Below are positions 1 through 5,260 of a stretch of 5,431 nt of DNA, one piece after another (position 1 is the first letter of the stretch; each line of letters begins with the position of its first letter). This DNA is from a bacterium (GTDB taxonomy: Bacteria > Zixibacteria > MSB-5A5 > GN15 > FEB-12), in the NCBI GenBank assembly GCA_030668045.1, contig DAOUUR010000199.1, positions 1 to 5,431 on the forward strand, given 5' to 3'. The notes beneath the pieces are model-generated. The model was not told where the DNA came from. It did not search any database and saw nothing but the letters and a program-made list of their open reading frames with translations. The position numbers and the translations under genes are program-made.

Positions 1-96
1 CCGGGGTTGTATGACATGCTCGCGGTGCTGACTCAGCCGGTAGTGGTGGAGAGAATGAAAAAGGCCTCGGAGTATATTCGTGGGAAGAACGCCTGA
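1..96 (+). CDS. 3' end of an unrecognised protein gene (partial)
   Basis: An open frame runs from the first base of the window to a TGA at 94-96 and encodes the last 31 residues of a protein whose start lies outside. The visible tail begins PGLYDMLAVL and ends in a basic, helix-like segment (ERMKKASEYIRGKNA). It carries no motif that I can assign to a family. The start of the tail slightly resembles the GLYDM-like end of dihydrodipicolinate reductases, but about 20 further residues follow, so I do not make that call. It lies 47 bp upstream of the peroxiredoxin gene on the same strand, so the two could be co-transcribed. Reading frame and stop are clear; the function is unknown. Confidence 0.6.
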   Translation, partial: PGLYDMLAVLTQPVVVERMKKASEYIRGKNA

Positions 97-143
97 AGGT
101 CGTCAGCGCATTACTAACAAACTTTGGAAGTTGGTACGAACAG

Positions 144-626
144 ATGGAAAAACCAAACAACGAATTGCTCAACACCGGTGACGCAGCTCCTGATTTCACG
201 TTGCCAACGCACAACGAGGGAGAGCTGAACCTGGCCTGGTATCAGGGACGGAAAAATGTAGCGCTGGCTTTTTATCCCGGCGACTGGACGCCCGTCTGCG
301 GCAACCAGATACCGGGCTATCAGGCCGAAATTGAACGGTTCGATCAGTACGACTGCCAGTTGTTATGTATTTCGGTGGATTCTGTTCCGTGCCACGTTGC
401 GTGGGCGCGGTCGCTCGGTGGTCTCTCGTTTCCGCTGATGTCCGATTTCTACCCGCACGGCGAGGTCTCCCGCAGATACGGTGTTTTCGAAGAAGAGCGC
501 GGTTACAGTCTGAGGGTGATTTTCCTGATAGATAAGACCGGCACGATTCGCTTCATTGATAGGGTCGATCTGGCGGTCTTGCCGGACAATGACCGGCTGT
601 TTGCACAACTGGCCACTATTGGATAG
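144..626 (+). CDS. Peroxiredoxin, AhpE/PrxQ-like (thiol peroxidase)
   Basis: This 160-residue cytoplasmic thiol peroxidase would reduce H2O2, organic hydroperoxides or peroxynitrite through a cysteine sulfenic acid. The N-terminal APDFTL (15-20) opens the thioredoxin-like fold. The active-site loop FYPGDWTPVC (43-52) supplies Pro45, Thr49 and the peroxidatic Cys52. Arg124, just before IFLID, fits the conserved active-site arginine. The stretch FPLMSDFYPHGEVSRRYGVF (96-115) closely resembles mycobacterial AhpE (about 153 aa). There is no cysteine five residues after Cys52, as classical PrxQ/BCP has, and no C-terminal VCP motif as in typical 2-Cys enzymes. Cys71, Cys75 and Cys83 remain as possible resolving residues, Cys83 being the best placed. 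No signal peptide is seen. The ATG is the only good start; a GGAAG at 126-130 is rather far upstream (13 nt). The family is secure, the exact subclass and reductant are not. Confidence 0.92.
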   Translation: MEKPNNELLNTGDAAPDFTLPTHNEGELNLAWYQGRKNVALAFYPGDWTPVCGNQIPGYQAEIERFDQYDCQLLCISVDSVPCHVAWARSLGGLSFPLMSDFYPHGEVSRRYGVFEEERGYSLRVIFLIDKTGTIRFIDRVDLAVLPDNDRLFAQLATIG

Positions 627-678
627 AATCTTCAGATTAGTGGAATTAGTAGAAACAATTGGGCGCAGTCAGGGTTGT

Positions 679-703
679 TATCATTGACTGAAATGAAATG
701 ATA
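679..703. promoter_or_regulatory. Inverted repeat upstream of nadA (possible operator)
   Basis: A perfect 7-bp inverted repeat, TATCATT (679-685) and AATGATA (697-703), is separated by 11 bp, giving a 25-bp AT-rich dyad. A TTGACT hexamer (684-689) overlaps its left arm and spacer, but no -10 lies at the right distance. A repeat of this size can arise by chance in a region of this length, so the call is tentative. Confidence 0.2.
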
Positions 704-720
704 CCTGCGAGAAGTCTTGC

Positions 721-743
721 TGGCAGATGTCGGGACAATGCCA
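721..743. promoter_or_regulatory. Nested inverted repeat abutting the nadA -10-like box
   Basis: The outer arms TGGCA (721-725) and TGCCA (739-743) enclose the inner arms TGTC (728-731) and GACA (734-737), giving nine matched base pairs around a GG centre with a one-base asymmetry. It ends directly before the TATACT hexamer at 744-749, where a repressor would be expected to block RNA polymerase. Genes of NAD synthesis are often controlled by NiaR, NrtR, NadR or NadQ, but I cannot match this repeat to any of their consensus sites. An RNA hairpin is less likely because it would lie upstream of the inferred start of transcription. Confidence 0.3.
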
Positions 744-749
744 TATACT
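744..749 (+). promoter_or_regulatory. Candidate -10 box for nadA
   Basis: TATACT matches the sigma-70 type -10 consensus at five of six positions and would place transcription start near 756, about 60 nt before the nadA start. No good -35 box lies at 16-18 bp; the nearest is TTGCTG at 717-722, with a spacing of 21 bp that is too long. The promoter may therefore need an activator or be weak, or the match may be fortuitous. Confidence 0.35.
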
Positions 750-758
750 ATAGGCTAT

Positions 759-790
759 GGTCTCAAGACCGAAGTTGCCCGATAGAGGGC
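759..790 (+). other. Two small hairpins in the nadA leader
   Basis: GGTCT (759-763) pairs with AGACC (766-770) across a 2-nt gap, and GCCC (777-780) pairs with GGGC (787-790) across six bases. If transcription begins near 756, both would lie in the 5' untranslated leader. The first is better viewed as a DNA dyad, since its loop is too short for RNA unless the closing pair opens. There is no T-tract, so neither is a terminator, and I recognise no riboswitch. Confidence 0.2.
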
Positions 791-806
791 GGTACTGCTG
801 AGAGTT

Positions 807-811
807 GGAAG
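807..811 (+). promoter_or_regulatory. Ribosome binding site of nadA
   Basis: GGAAG lies six bases before the GTG at 818. It decides in favour of this non-ATG start, because no other start codon with a comparable site lies nearby in frame. Confidence 0.6.
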
Positions 812-817
812 TAGACA

Positions 818-1897
818 GTGCATTTTTCATTGCCCAAAGAATATCGCGAAGCTGAGACTACCGACCTGCAGCAACGCATTATTGCTGCAAAGAAGAAGTT
901 GGGGTCGAAGCTCTGTATCCTTACCCACCATTACCAACGGATGGAAGTCGTTGCGTATGGCGATCATGTCGGCGACAGCTATGGGTTGTCGAAGATTGCA
1001 TTAGAGCAGAAAGATGTGGAGGTTATAGTCTTTTGCGGTGTACTTTTCATGGCCGAAGCTGCTGATATCCTGACCGACGAGAAAAAAATGGTCTTCCTGC
1101 CCAATCCGCTGGCCGGATGTCCGATGGCTGACATGGCCGAGATGGCCGATGTGATGGAAGCCTGGAAATCTCTCGAACAATTTGGTGGCGATGAGACATT
1201 CATGCCGATTTCATACATGAACACCGCTGCTGGTCTCAAGGCTTTTACCGGTCGGCATGGCGGGTTGATTTGTACATCATCTAATGCGGCAGCTGCTATG
1301 GGGTGGGCGCTGGAGAGGAGGGAGAAGCTCTTCTTTTTCCCCGATGAGCATCTTGGCCGCAACACTGCGCACCGGTTTGGAATCAAGCCGGAGGAAATGG
1401 TCGTATGGGATTTTTCGCGCGAGTCAGGCGGTCTTGCTCCCGAAGATATCGAGCGGGCGAAGATCATCCTCTGGAAAGGGCACTGCCATGTCCACACAAC
1501 ATTTAGGCCGGAGCATGTTGAACAGGCGCGAAAAGATTACCCCGGTGTGCAGGTAGTTGTTCACCCTGAGTGCCCCCGCGAAGTGGTCGAGCTGGCCGAT
1601 GCCAATGGTTCCACGAGTTTCATAGTTGAATATTGCGAAAAACAACCGGCCGGGAGCACGATCGCTATCGGAACCGAAATCAATCTGATCAACCGTATGG
1701 CGCATCAATATCCAGAGAAGAAAATAATTGAACTATCGGGTCAGACCTGTCCGGTGTGTGCCAACATGTACCGTACGACTCTTAATGATCTGGCCTATAC
1801 TCTTGAGAATTACGCCGACCTCAAACCGATAAGCGTGCCCGAACCCGACCGCGGTGAAGCGCTGTTGGCCCTTCAGAAGATGTTGGAGATCAGCTAA
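818..1897 (+). CDS. nadA: Quinolinate synthase NadA
   Basis: NadA condenses iminoaspartate (made by NadB or an aspartate dehydrogenase) with dihydroxyacetone phosphate to form quinolinate, the first dedicated pyridine ring of de novo NAD synthesis. It needs an oxygen-labile [4Fe-4S] cluster. The 359-residue protein has the family motifs in order: HHYQ (37-40), GCPMADM with Cys101, SYMNT (132-136), CTSSNA (152-157), PDEHLGRNTA (175-184), WKGHCHVH with Cys223, HPEC (249-252), GTEINLI (285-291) and CPVC (311-314). Cys101, Cys223 and one of Cys311/Cys314 are the likely cluster ligands. The 122-residue spacing between the first two matches the long Bacillus-type enzyme (C110/C230/C320) rather than the shorter E. 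coli spacing. It starts with GTG, supported by a good ribosome binding site. It stands apart from its neighbours, with 191 bp before it and 178 bp after it, so it is probably its own transcription unit. No nadB or nadC is visible here. Confidence 0.98.
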   Translation: MHFSLPKEYREAETTDLQQRIIAAKKKLGSKLCILTHHYQRMEVVAYGDHVGDSYGLSKIALEQKDVEVIVFCGVLFMAEAADILTDEKKMVFLPNPLAGCPMADMAEMADVMEAWKSLEQFGGDETFMPISYMNTAAGLKAFTGRHGGLICTSSNAAAAMGWALERREKLFFFPDEHLGRNTAHRFGIKPEEMVVWDFSRESGGLAPEDIERAKIILWKGHCHVHTTFRPEHVEQARKDYPGVQVVVHPECPREVVELADANGSTSFIVEYCEKQPAGSTIAIGTEINLINRMAHQYPEKKIIELSGQTCPVCANMYRTTLNDLAYTLENYADLKPISVPEPDRGEALLALQKMLEIS

Positions 1898-2075
1898 TCT
1901 GTAATTTGTGAGATGTGATACCGGAGAAGCGATGGTTGCTGTTGACTCCGAAACGAATTGGTGCAGCAATGTTGTAACGTAGAGTAAAACGGTCGTTTAT
2001 GTTGTGCTGGTAGGTGCAGGCTGATGAAACTTGAAAAGAACTGAGATCGTCATGGATAAGAAAGAAGGACGAGAG
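1898..2075 (+). other. Intergenic region between nadA and fabL
   Basis: I find no gene, no hairpin-plus-T-tract terminator and no convincing promoter in this 178-bp stretch. A TTGACT at 1942-1947 could be a -35 box, but no -10 box lies 16-18 bp downstream. TTGCTG (1935-1940) and CAGCAA (1964-1969) form a 6-bp inverted repeat with a 23-base gap, which is weak. The frame of the downstream gene stays open back to a TTG at 2031 and has an ATG at 2052, but neither has a good ribosome binding site. Confidence 0.4.
2064..2069 (+). promoter_or_regulatory. Ribosome binding site deciding the fabL start
   Basis: GAAGGA ends six bases before the ATG at 2076 and is the best Shine-Dalgarno match in the region. 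It favours that ATG over the in-frame TTG at 2031 and ATG at 2052. Confidence 0.65.
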
Positions 2076-2822
2076 ATGGAGTTGAAAGGGAAAGTGGCCT
2101 TTGTTTCCGGCGGAACCAAGGGCATCGGGCTTTCTGTGGCCGAAGGACTGGCTCGGAAAGGCGCCAACGTCGTTCTCAACTATTTTCGCAGTCGGCAGTC
2201 GGCAAACGAAGCGGTGGAGAAGATCAAGGGGTATGGTGTCGAGTGCTACGCCCATCGTGCGAACATAGGCAAACAAGATCAGCTTCCGGGTATATTCGAT
2301 GGCATCAAAGAGCGGTTTGGTAAGTTGGACATTCTGGTTTCCAATGCCGCTCTCGGTCTTTTTACAAACATGCTGGATATCAACGACAAGGCCTGGGACC
2401 TCTCAATGCATACCAACGCGCGGGCTTTTCTTCATTGTATTCAACTGGGTGCGCCGATAATGCCCGACCACAGTCGGATCGTCACGCTCTCGTCGCTCGG
2501 TTCGATACGGTATATTCCAGGGTATGCTTCAATCGGAGTCTCCAAAGCGGCGATTGAGAATATCGTTAAGTACGCCGCCATTGAGTTGGCCAAGAGGCAC
2601 ATTACGGTCAACTGTGTATCGGGTGGTTTTATCGACACCGATGCGCTGAAAGTATTCCCAAACTACGAATCGATGCTGAAGGAAGTTTCCGATAGAACGC
2701 CGTTCAAGCGTGTCGGACGACCCGAGGAAGTTGCGTCGGTTGTTGTTTTTCTGGCCGGTCCGCAGGCAAGTTGGATCACTGGACAAACCGTCATTGTTGA
2801 TGGCGGGTATTCATTAATGTAG
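2076..2822 (+). CDS. fabL: Enoyl-ACP reductase III, FabL-like SDR
   Basis: A 248-residue short-chain dehydrogenase/reductase, likely the NADPH-dependent enoyl-ACP reductase that completes each fatty acid elongation cycle. The Rossmann motif SGGTKGIG (11-18) and the SNAA segment (89-92) are present, and Asn114, Ser139/140, Tyr150 and Lys157 can form the active site. The usual Y-x3-K is absent (Ile153 sits at that tyrosine position); instead Tyr150 and Lys157 are spaced Y-x6-K, the hallmark of enoyl reductases such as FabL. Regions SSLGSIRY (139-146), GVSKAA (154-159), SGGFIDTDALKVFPN (182-196) and GQTVIVDGG (236-244) resemble Bacillus subtilis FabL very closely as I recall it. The ATG at 2076 is chosen because it has a good ribosome binding site and gives the MELKGKVAFV start common in this superfamily; two upstream starts would add 8 or 15 residues. 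It faces the suf operon, with 45 bp between stop codons. SDR membership is certain; substrate is inferred. Confidence 0.86.
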   Translation: MELKGKVAFVSGGTKGIGLSVAEGLARKGANVVLNYFRSRQSANEAVEKIKGYGVECYAHRANIGKQDQLPGIFDGIKERFGKLDILVSNAALGLFTNMLDINDKAWDLSMHTNARAFLHCIQLGAPIMPDHSRIVTLSSLGSIRYIPGYASIGVSKAAIENIVKYAAIELAKRHITVNCVSGGFIDTDALKVFPNYESMLKEVSDRTPFKRVGRPEEVASVVVFLAGPQASWITGQTVIVDGGYSLM

Positions 2823-2851
2823 CAGATCAATGTTCTCGCGGAAGGGGGGAA

Positions 2852-2864
2852 GTGCCATGGGCAC
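2852..2864. terminator. Small dyad between convergent fabL and sufT
   Basis: GTGCC (2852-2856) and GGCAC (2860-2864) form a 5-bp stem with a three-base loop inside the 45-bp gap where the two transcription units converge. On the minus strand it is followed by a pyrimidine-rich run (complement of the G-run at 2844-2849), but there is no true T-tract on either strand. Position suits a bidirectional terminator; the structure is weak. Confidence 0.2.
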
Positions 2865-2867
2865 CGG

Positions 2868-3179
2868 CTACCAGATGCCAAGTTGATCTTTGGCCGCGTC
2901 AGTACACATCTCTTTGGGATCCCAGGGCGGATCCCAGACAAGCACAACCTCAACACCAGCGACGCCCGGCACGCTTTCGACGGCGCGGTGTGTCATCGTG
3001 ACAAGCATATCGCCATAGGGGCAGGCCGGAGTGGTGAGAGTCATCTTGACTTGTACTTTCCCGTTTTCTTCGATAAAGACGTCATAGATCAGGCCGAGAT
3101 CGACAATACCGATCCGAATCTCCGGGTCCTGAACCGATTTGAGTGCTTCGAGGATTTGTTCCTTTGTGGGCGTAGTCAT
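2868..3179 (-). CDS. sufT: SufT / MIP18-family Fe-S maturation factor
   Basis: A 103-residue single-domain protein of the MIP18 (DUF59) family. Members act in maturation of Fe-S proteins, probably by carrying or transferring clusters from the assembly scaffold; bacterial SufT is often encoded with suf genes. Motifs seen are DPE (18-20), IVDLGLIYDV (25-34), TTPACPYGDM (49-58) with the conserved reactive Cys53, and WDPPWDP (82-88) near the C terminus. Length matches the family. Related PaaD proteins of phenylacetate degradation share the domain but are longer with an added cysteine-rich end, and the neighbours here favour SufT. It is the last gene of the operon, 9 bp after the sufU stop. The ribosome binding site is weak, so translation may be coupled to sufU. 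Confidence 0.87.
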   Translation of the reverse strand: MTTPTKEQILEALKSVQDPEIRIGIVDLGLIYDVFIEENGKVQVKMTLTTPACPYGDMLVTMTHRAVESVPGVAGVEVVLVWDPPWDPKEMCTDAAKDQLGIW

Positions 3180-3188
3180 CGTGGATGA

Positions 3189-3662
3189 TTATTCTTCTGT
3201 ACTGATTGATGAGCCGTCGGCACCGTGACCCTCTTCGAAGTTCTTTACACCCTCAATCAGCGCCAGCCAGGCGAGGAGGGCACACTTGATACGAACCGGG
3301 AACTGACGGACACCTTTGAGTGCGTCCAGATCGCCTAAGTCCTCCGGGATGTCGTCGGTGTCGCCTTTGAGCATCGCTCTTACAACGTGACTGATTTCCT
3401 TGATTTCGTCGATCGACTTACCTTTGATCACCTCGGCCAGCATTGAACCGGACGCCACCGAGATGGCACACCCCCGGCAATCGACATGAATATTCTTGAC
3501 TCGGTCCTGATCAATCTCAACCTTCAGCTCGACCTCGTCACCGCACGAAGGATTGTAGCCGTCGGTGGCGATGTCGGGTCGGTCCACCGGATTGCGACCA
3601 CGGGGTGAGCGGTAGTGGTCGAGGATAATGTCTCGATACAGATCGTCAAGACGTTCGTTCAT
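3189..3662 (-). CDS. sufU: SufU zinc-dependent sulfurtransferase
   Basis: SufU takes persulfide sulfur from SufS and delivers it to the SufBCD scaffold. The 157-residue protein has the IscU-like fold: NPSCGDEV (37-44) with Cys40 and Asp42, GCAISVASGSML (64-75) with Cys65, and RIKCALLAW (124-132) with Cys127. These four residues correspond to the zinc ligands of Bacillus subtilis SufU (C41, D43, C66, C128). The insert between the second and third cysteines, here with DIPEDLGDLDALKGV (104-118), is the feature that separates SufU from IscU. After about residue 143 the tail is acidic and variable. The start codon overlaps the sufS stop in an ATGA (4 bp), which suggests coupled translation and a fixed ratio to its partner enzyme. 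Confidence 0.96.
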   Translation of the reverse strand: MNERLDDLYRDIILDHYRSPRGRNPVDRPDIATDGYNPSCGDEVELKVEIDQDRVKNIHVDCRGCAISVASGSMLAEVIKGKSIDEIKEISHVVRAMLKGDTDDIPEDLGDLDALKGVRQFPVRIKCALLAWLALIEGVKNFEEGHGADGSSISTEE

Positions 3663-4936
3663 ACACCAAAATACTTTCTCATCTCGATTAACGTTTCCAC
3701 AAGAGTATCAACATCGCTCTGATTATTATAAATATATAGTGACGCCCGCGCCGTGGCAACCTTTCCCATCGCACGCATCAGTGGCTGGGCGCAATGGTGC
3801 CCGGCTCTGATCGCGATACCGCGGGAATCAAGGAAAGTGCCAATATCGTGAGGGTGGATATCAGCGTCGGTAAAAGAAACAGCCGCCCCGCGTTCGGCAT
3901 AGTCCAGTGGCCCCTGAATCTCGATACCGTCAAGTTTGGTCAGTTGTTCGACACAGTACTGAGTCAGTGCGATTTCGTGCGCGCGGATATTGTCCATACC
4001 AAGATTATCCAGATAGTCCAGCGCAGTTCGGAAAGCTATGACGTTGCCGATATTAGGGGTGCCGGCTTCGAATTTGTGGGGAAGCTCGTTGAAGGTGATC
4101 TTCTCGAAACTGACGTGACGGATCATCTCACCGCCGGTGATAAACGGAGGCATGGCCTCAAGAAGTTCACGTCGTCCCCACAGTATGCCGACCCCGGTGG
4201 GACCGAGCATCTTGTGCGCGGAAAACGCATAGAAATCAACATTGAGAGCTTTCAGGTCAATCGATAAATGCGACGCACCCTGGGCACCATCGACCACGAC
4301 AACAGCGCCGTTCTTGTGCGCGGCTTCGGTTATCTCCGTCAACGAGTTTATCGTGCCAAGAACGTTCGACATATGGGTGACCGCGACCAGTTTGGTCCGG
4401 GGCGTAATGATGGAATCAAGTTCGCTCAGATCAAGGTGGCCGCAGAGGGTGATGGGGATACGTTTGATGACCGCCTTTTTCTTCTGAGCAAGCAACACCC
4501 ATGGAACGAAATTGGCATGGTGCTCCATCTCAGTGACGACAATCTCATCCCCCGCGCTGATATTCTCTTCGCCCCAGCTACGGGCCAGAAGATTGATCGC
4601 CTCGGTCGTTCCGCTGGTGAAGATGATCTCGTCCGGGTCAACACCGCCGAGGAACTGGGCCGTGCGTCGACGGGACATCTCGTATGCTTCAGTGGCTTCT
4701 TCGGCGAGGGCATGGATGCCGCGATGGATATTGGCGTTGTATTTTAGATAGTAGTCGTTAAGGGCGTTGATTACCGACAGAGGTTTCTGCGAGGTCGCTG
4801 CACTGTCGAGATAAACCAGTTTGTTACCGTTGACCTCCTGATCAAGTATCGGGAAGTCGGCTCTGATCTTCGCGACGTCCAGCGTTTTGGCTGGTGTCTG
4901 CACCGCGTTGCTATTGTCTTTAGCTTCAATAGACAT
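3659..4936 (-). CDS. sufS: SufS group II cysteine desulfurase
   Basis: A pyridoxal phosphate enzyme that converts L-cysteine to alanine and leaves a persulfide on its own cysteine, feeding Fe-S cluster assembly. With the ATG at 4936 it has 425 residues. Visible landmarks are YLDSAATSQKP (42-52), the cofactor-binding SGTTEAIN (108-115), TEMEHHAN (135-142) with the ring-stacking histidine, VDGAQ (215-219), SAHKMLGPTG (239-248) with Schiff-base Lys242, and RAGHHCAQP (377-385) with catalytic Cys382. The RAGHHCAQP form and short catalytic loop mark group II (SufS) rather than group I (IscS/NifS). The N terminus is about 15-18 residues longer than E. coli SufS and looks unstructured. A TTG codon directly before the ATG is also open; the ATG is preferred, with a weak AGAAAG upstream. 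It begins 11 bp after the Rieske gene and overlaps sufU by 4 bp. Confidence 0.97.
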   Translation of the reverse strand: MSIEAKDNSNAVQTPAKTLDVAKIRADFPILDQEVNGNKLVYLDSAATSQKPLSVINALNDYYLKYNANIHRGIHALAEEATEAYEMSRRRTAQFLGGVDPDEIIFTSGTTEAINLLARSWGEENISAGDEIVVTEMEHHANFVPWVLLAQKKKAVIKRIPITLCGHLDLSELDSIITPRTKLVAVTHMSNVLGTINSLTEITEAAHKNGAVVVVDGAQGASHLSIDLKALNVDFYAFSAHKMLGPTGVGILWGRRELLEAMPPFITGGEMIRHVSFEKITFNELPHKFEAGTPNIGNVIAFRTALDYLDNLGMDNIRAHEIALTQYCVEQLTKLDGIEIQGPLDYAERGAAVSFTDADIHPHDIGTFLDSRGIAIRAGHHCAQPLMRAMGKVATARASLYIYNNQSDVDTLVETLIEMRKYFGV

Positions 4937-4947
4937 CAATTTGCTTT

Positions 4948-5259
4948 CTATTCGATCCGAACATAAATGTGGCCATTCTCCACCTTGACTTCATAAGTAT
5001 CAAGCGGCACCACAGCCGGTGGAGTAATCACCGAACCGTCTTCCAGCGAGAATCTGGCATGATGGCGTGGGCAGATAATCTCTTTGCCGGAGACGCTGCC
5101 TGTATGGAGCGGCTCAAAAGCGTGCGTACACTCGTCAGCAACAGCGAAGAACTTGCCGTCAACATTGCATATGACAACTGGTACGTGATCCACCTCGAAC
5201 GCTTTCATCCCACCTTCAGGGATTTCGTTCACATCGGCAACTTTGTGAAACTCTGCCAT
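4948..5259 (-). CDS. Rieske-type [2Fe-2S] ferredoxin in the suf operon
   Basis: A 103-residue soluble protein made of one Rieske domain, with no signal peptide or membrane anchor. The two cluster-binding boxes are C-T-H (Cys44, His46) and C-P-R-H (Cys63, His66), separated by 16 residues, as in dioxygenase-type Rieske ferredoxins. The extra disulfide cysteines of bc1-type Rieske proteins are absent, which points to a low-potential ferredoxin. NirD-like small subunits of nitrite reductase share the fold, but usually lack the cluster ligands seen here. It lies one base after sufD and 11 bp before sufS, so it must be co-transcribed with the SUF machinery. A role as electron donor for cluster assembly is inference; it could also be a client protein. 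Start is clear, with GAAGG nine bases upstream. Confidence 0.94.
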   Translation of the reverse strand: MAEFHKVADVNEIPEGGMKAFEVDHVPVVICNVDGKFFAVADECTHAFEPLHTGSVSGKEIICPRHHARFSLEDGSVITPPAVVPLDTYEVKVENGHIYVRIE

Positions 5260-5260
5260 C

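Noticed and set aside
613..643. CCACTA / TAGTGG inverted repeat spanning the peroxiredoxin stop codon, as a terminator
   Set aside because: The stem is only 6 bp with a 19-base loop and is not followed by a T-tract.
636..650. Direct repeat ATTAGT at 636-641 and 645-650
   Set aside because: Only two copies of six bases; too short to distinguish from chance.
979..1497. Minus-strand open frame of 172 codons opposite nadA
   Set aside because: It is antisense to the conserved core of NadA, is rich in Ser/Arg/Pro typical of shadow frames, and lacks a recognisable domain.
2031..2075. N-terminal extension of the FabL-like gene from TTG 2031 or ATG 2052
   Set aside because: Neither start has a good ribosome binding site, and the added residues are charged and unlike the family; the ATG at 2076 has GAAGGA at good spacing.
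2076..2822. FabG-type 3-oxoacyl-ACP reductase as the identity of the SDR gene
   Set aside because: The Y-x3-K active site required by FabG is missing (Ile153 in place of Tyr), whereas the Y-x6-K and surrounding residues fit FabL.
2917..2936. Near-direct repeat containing GGATCCCA twice inside sufT
   Set aside because: It is explained by the coding of the repeated W-D-P in the conserved WDPPWDP segment, not by a regulatory repeat.
4268..4747. Long plus-strand open frame (159 codons) opposite sufS, with another at 3794-4267
   Set aside because: Both lie wholly antisense to a well-conserved sufS, have no family motifs and look like shadows of its codon bias.
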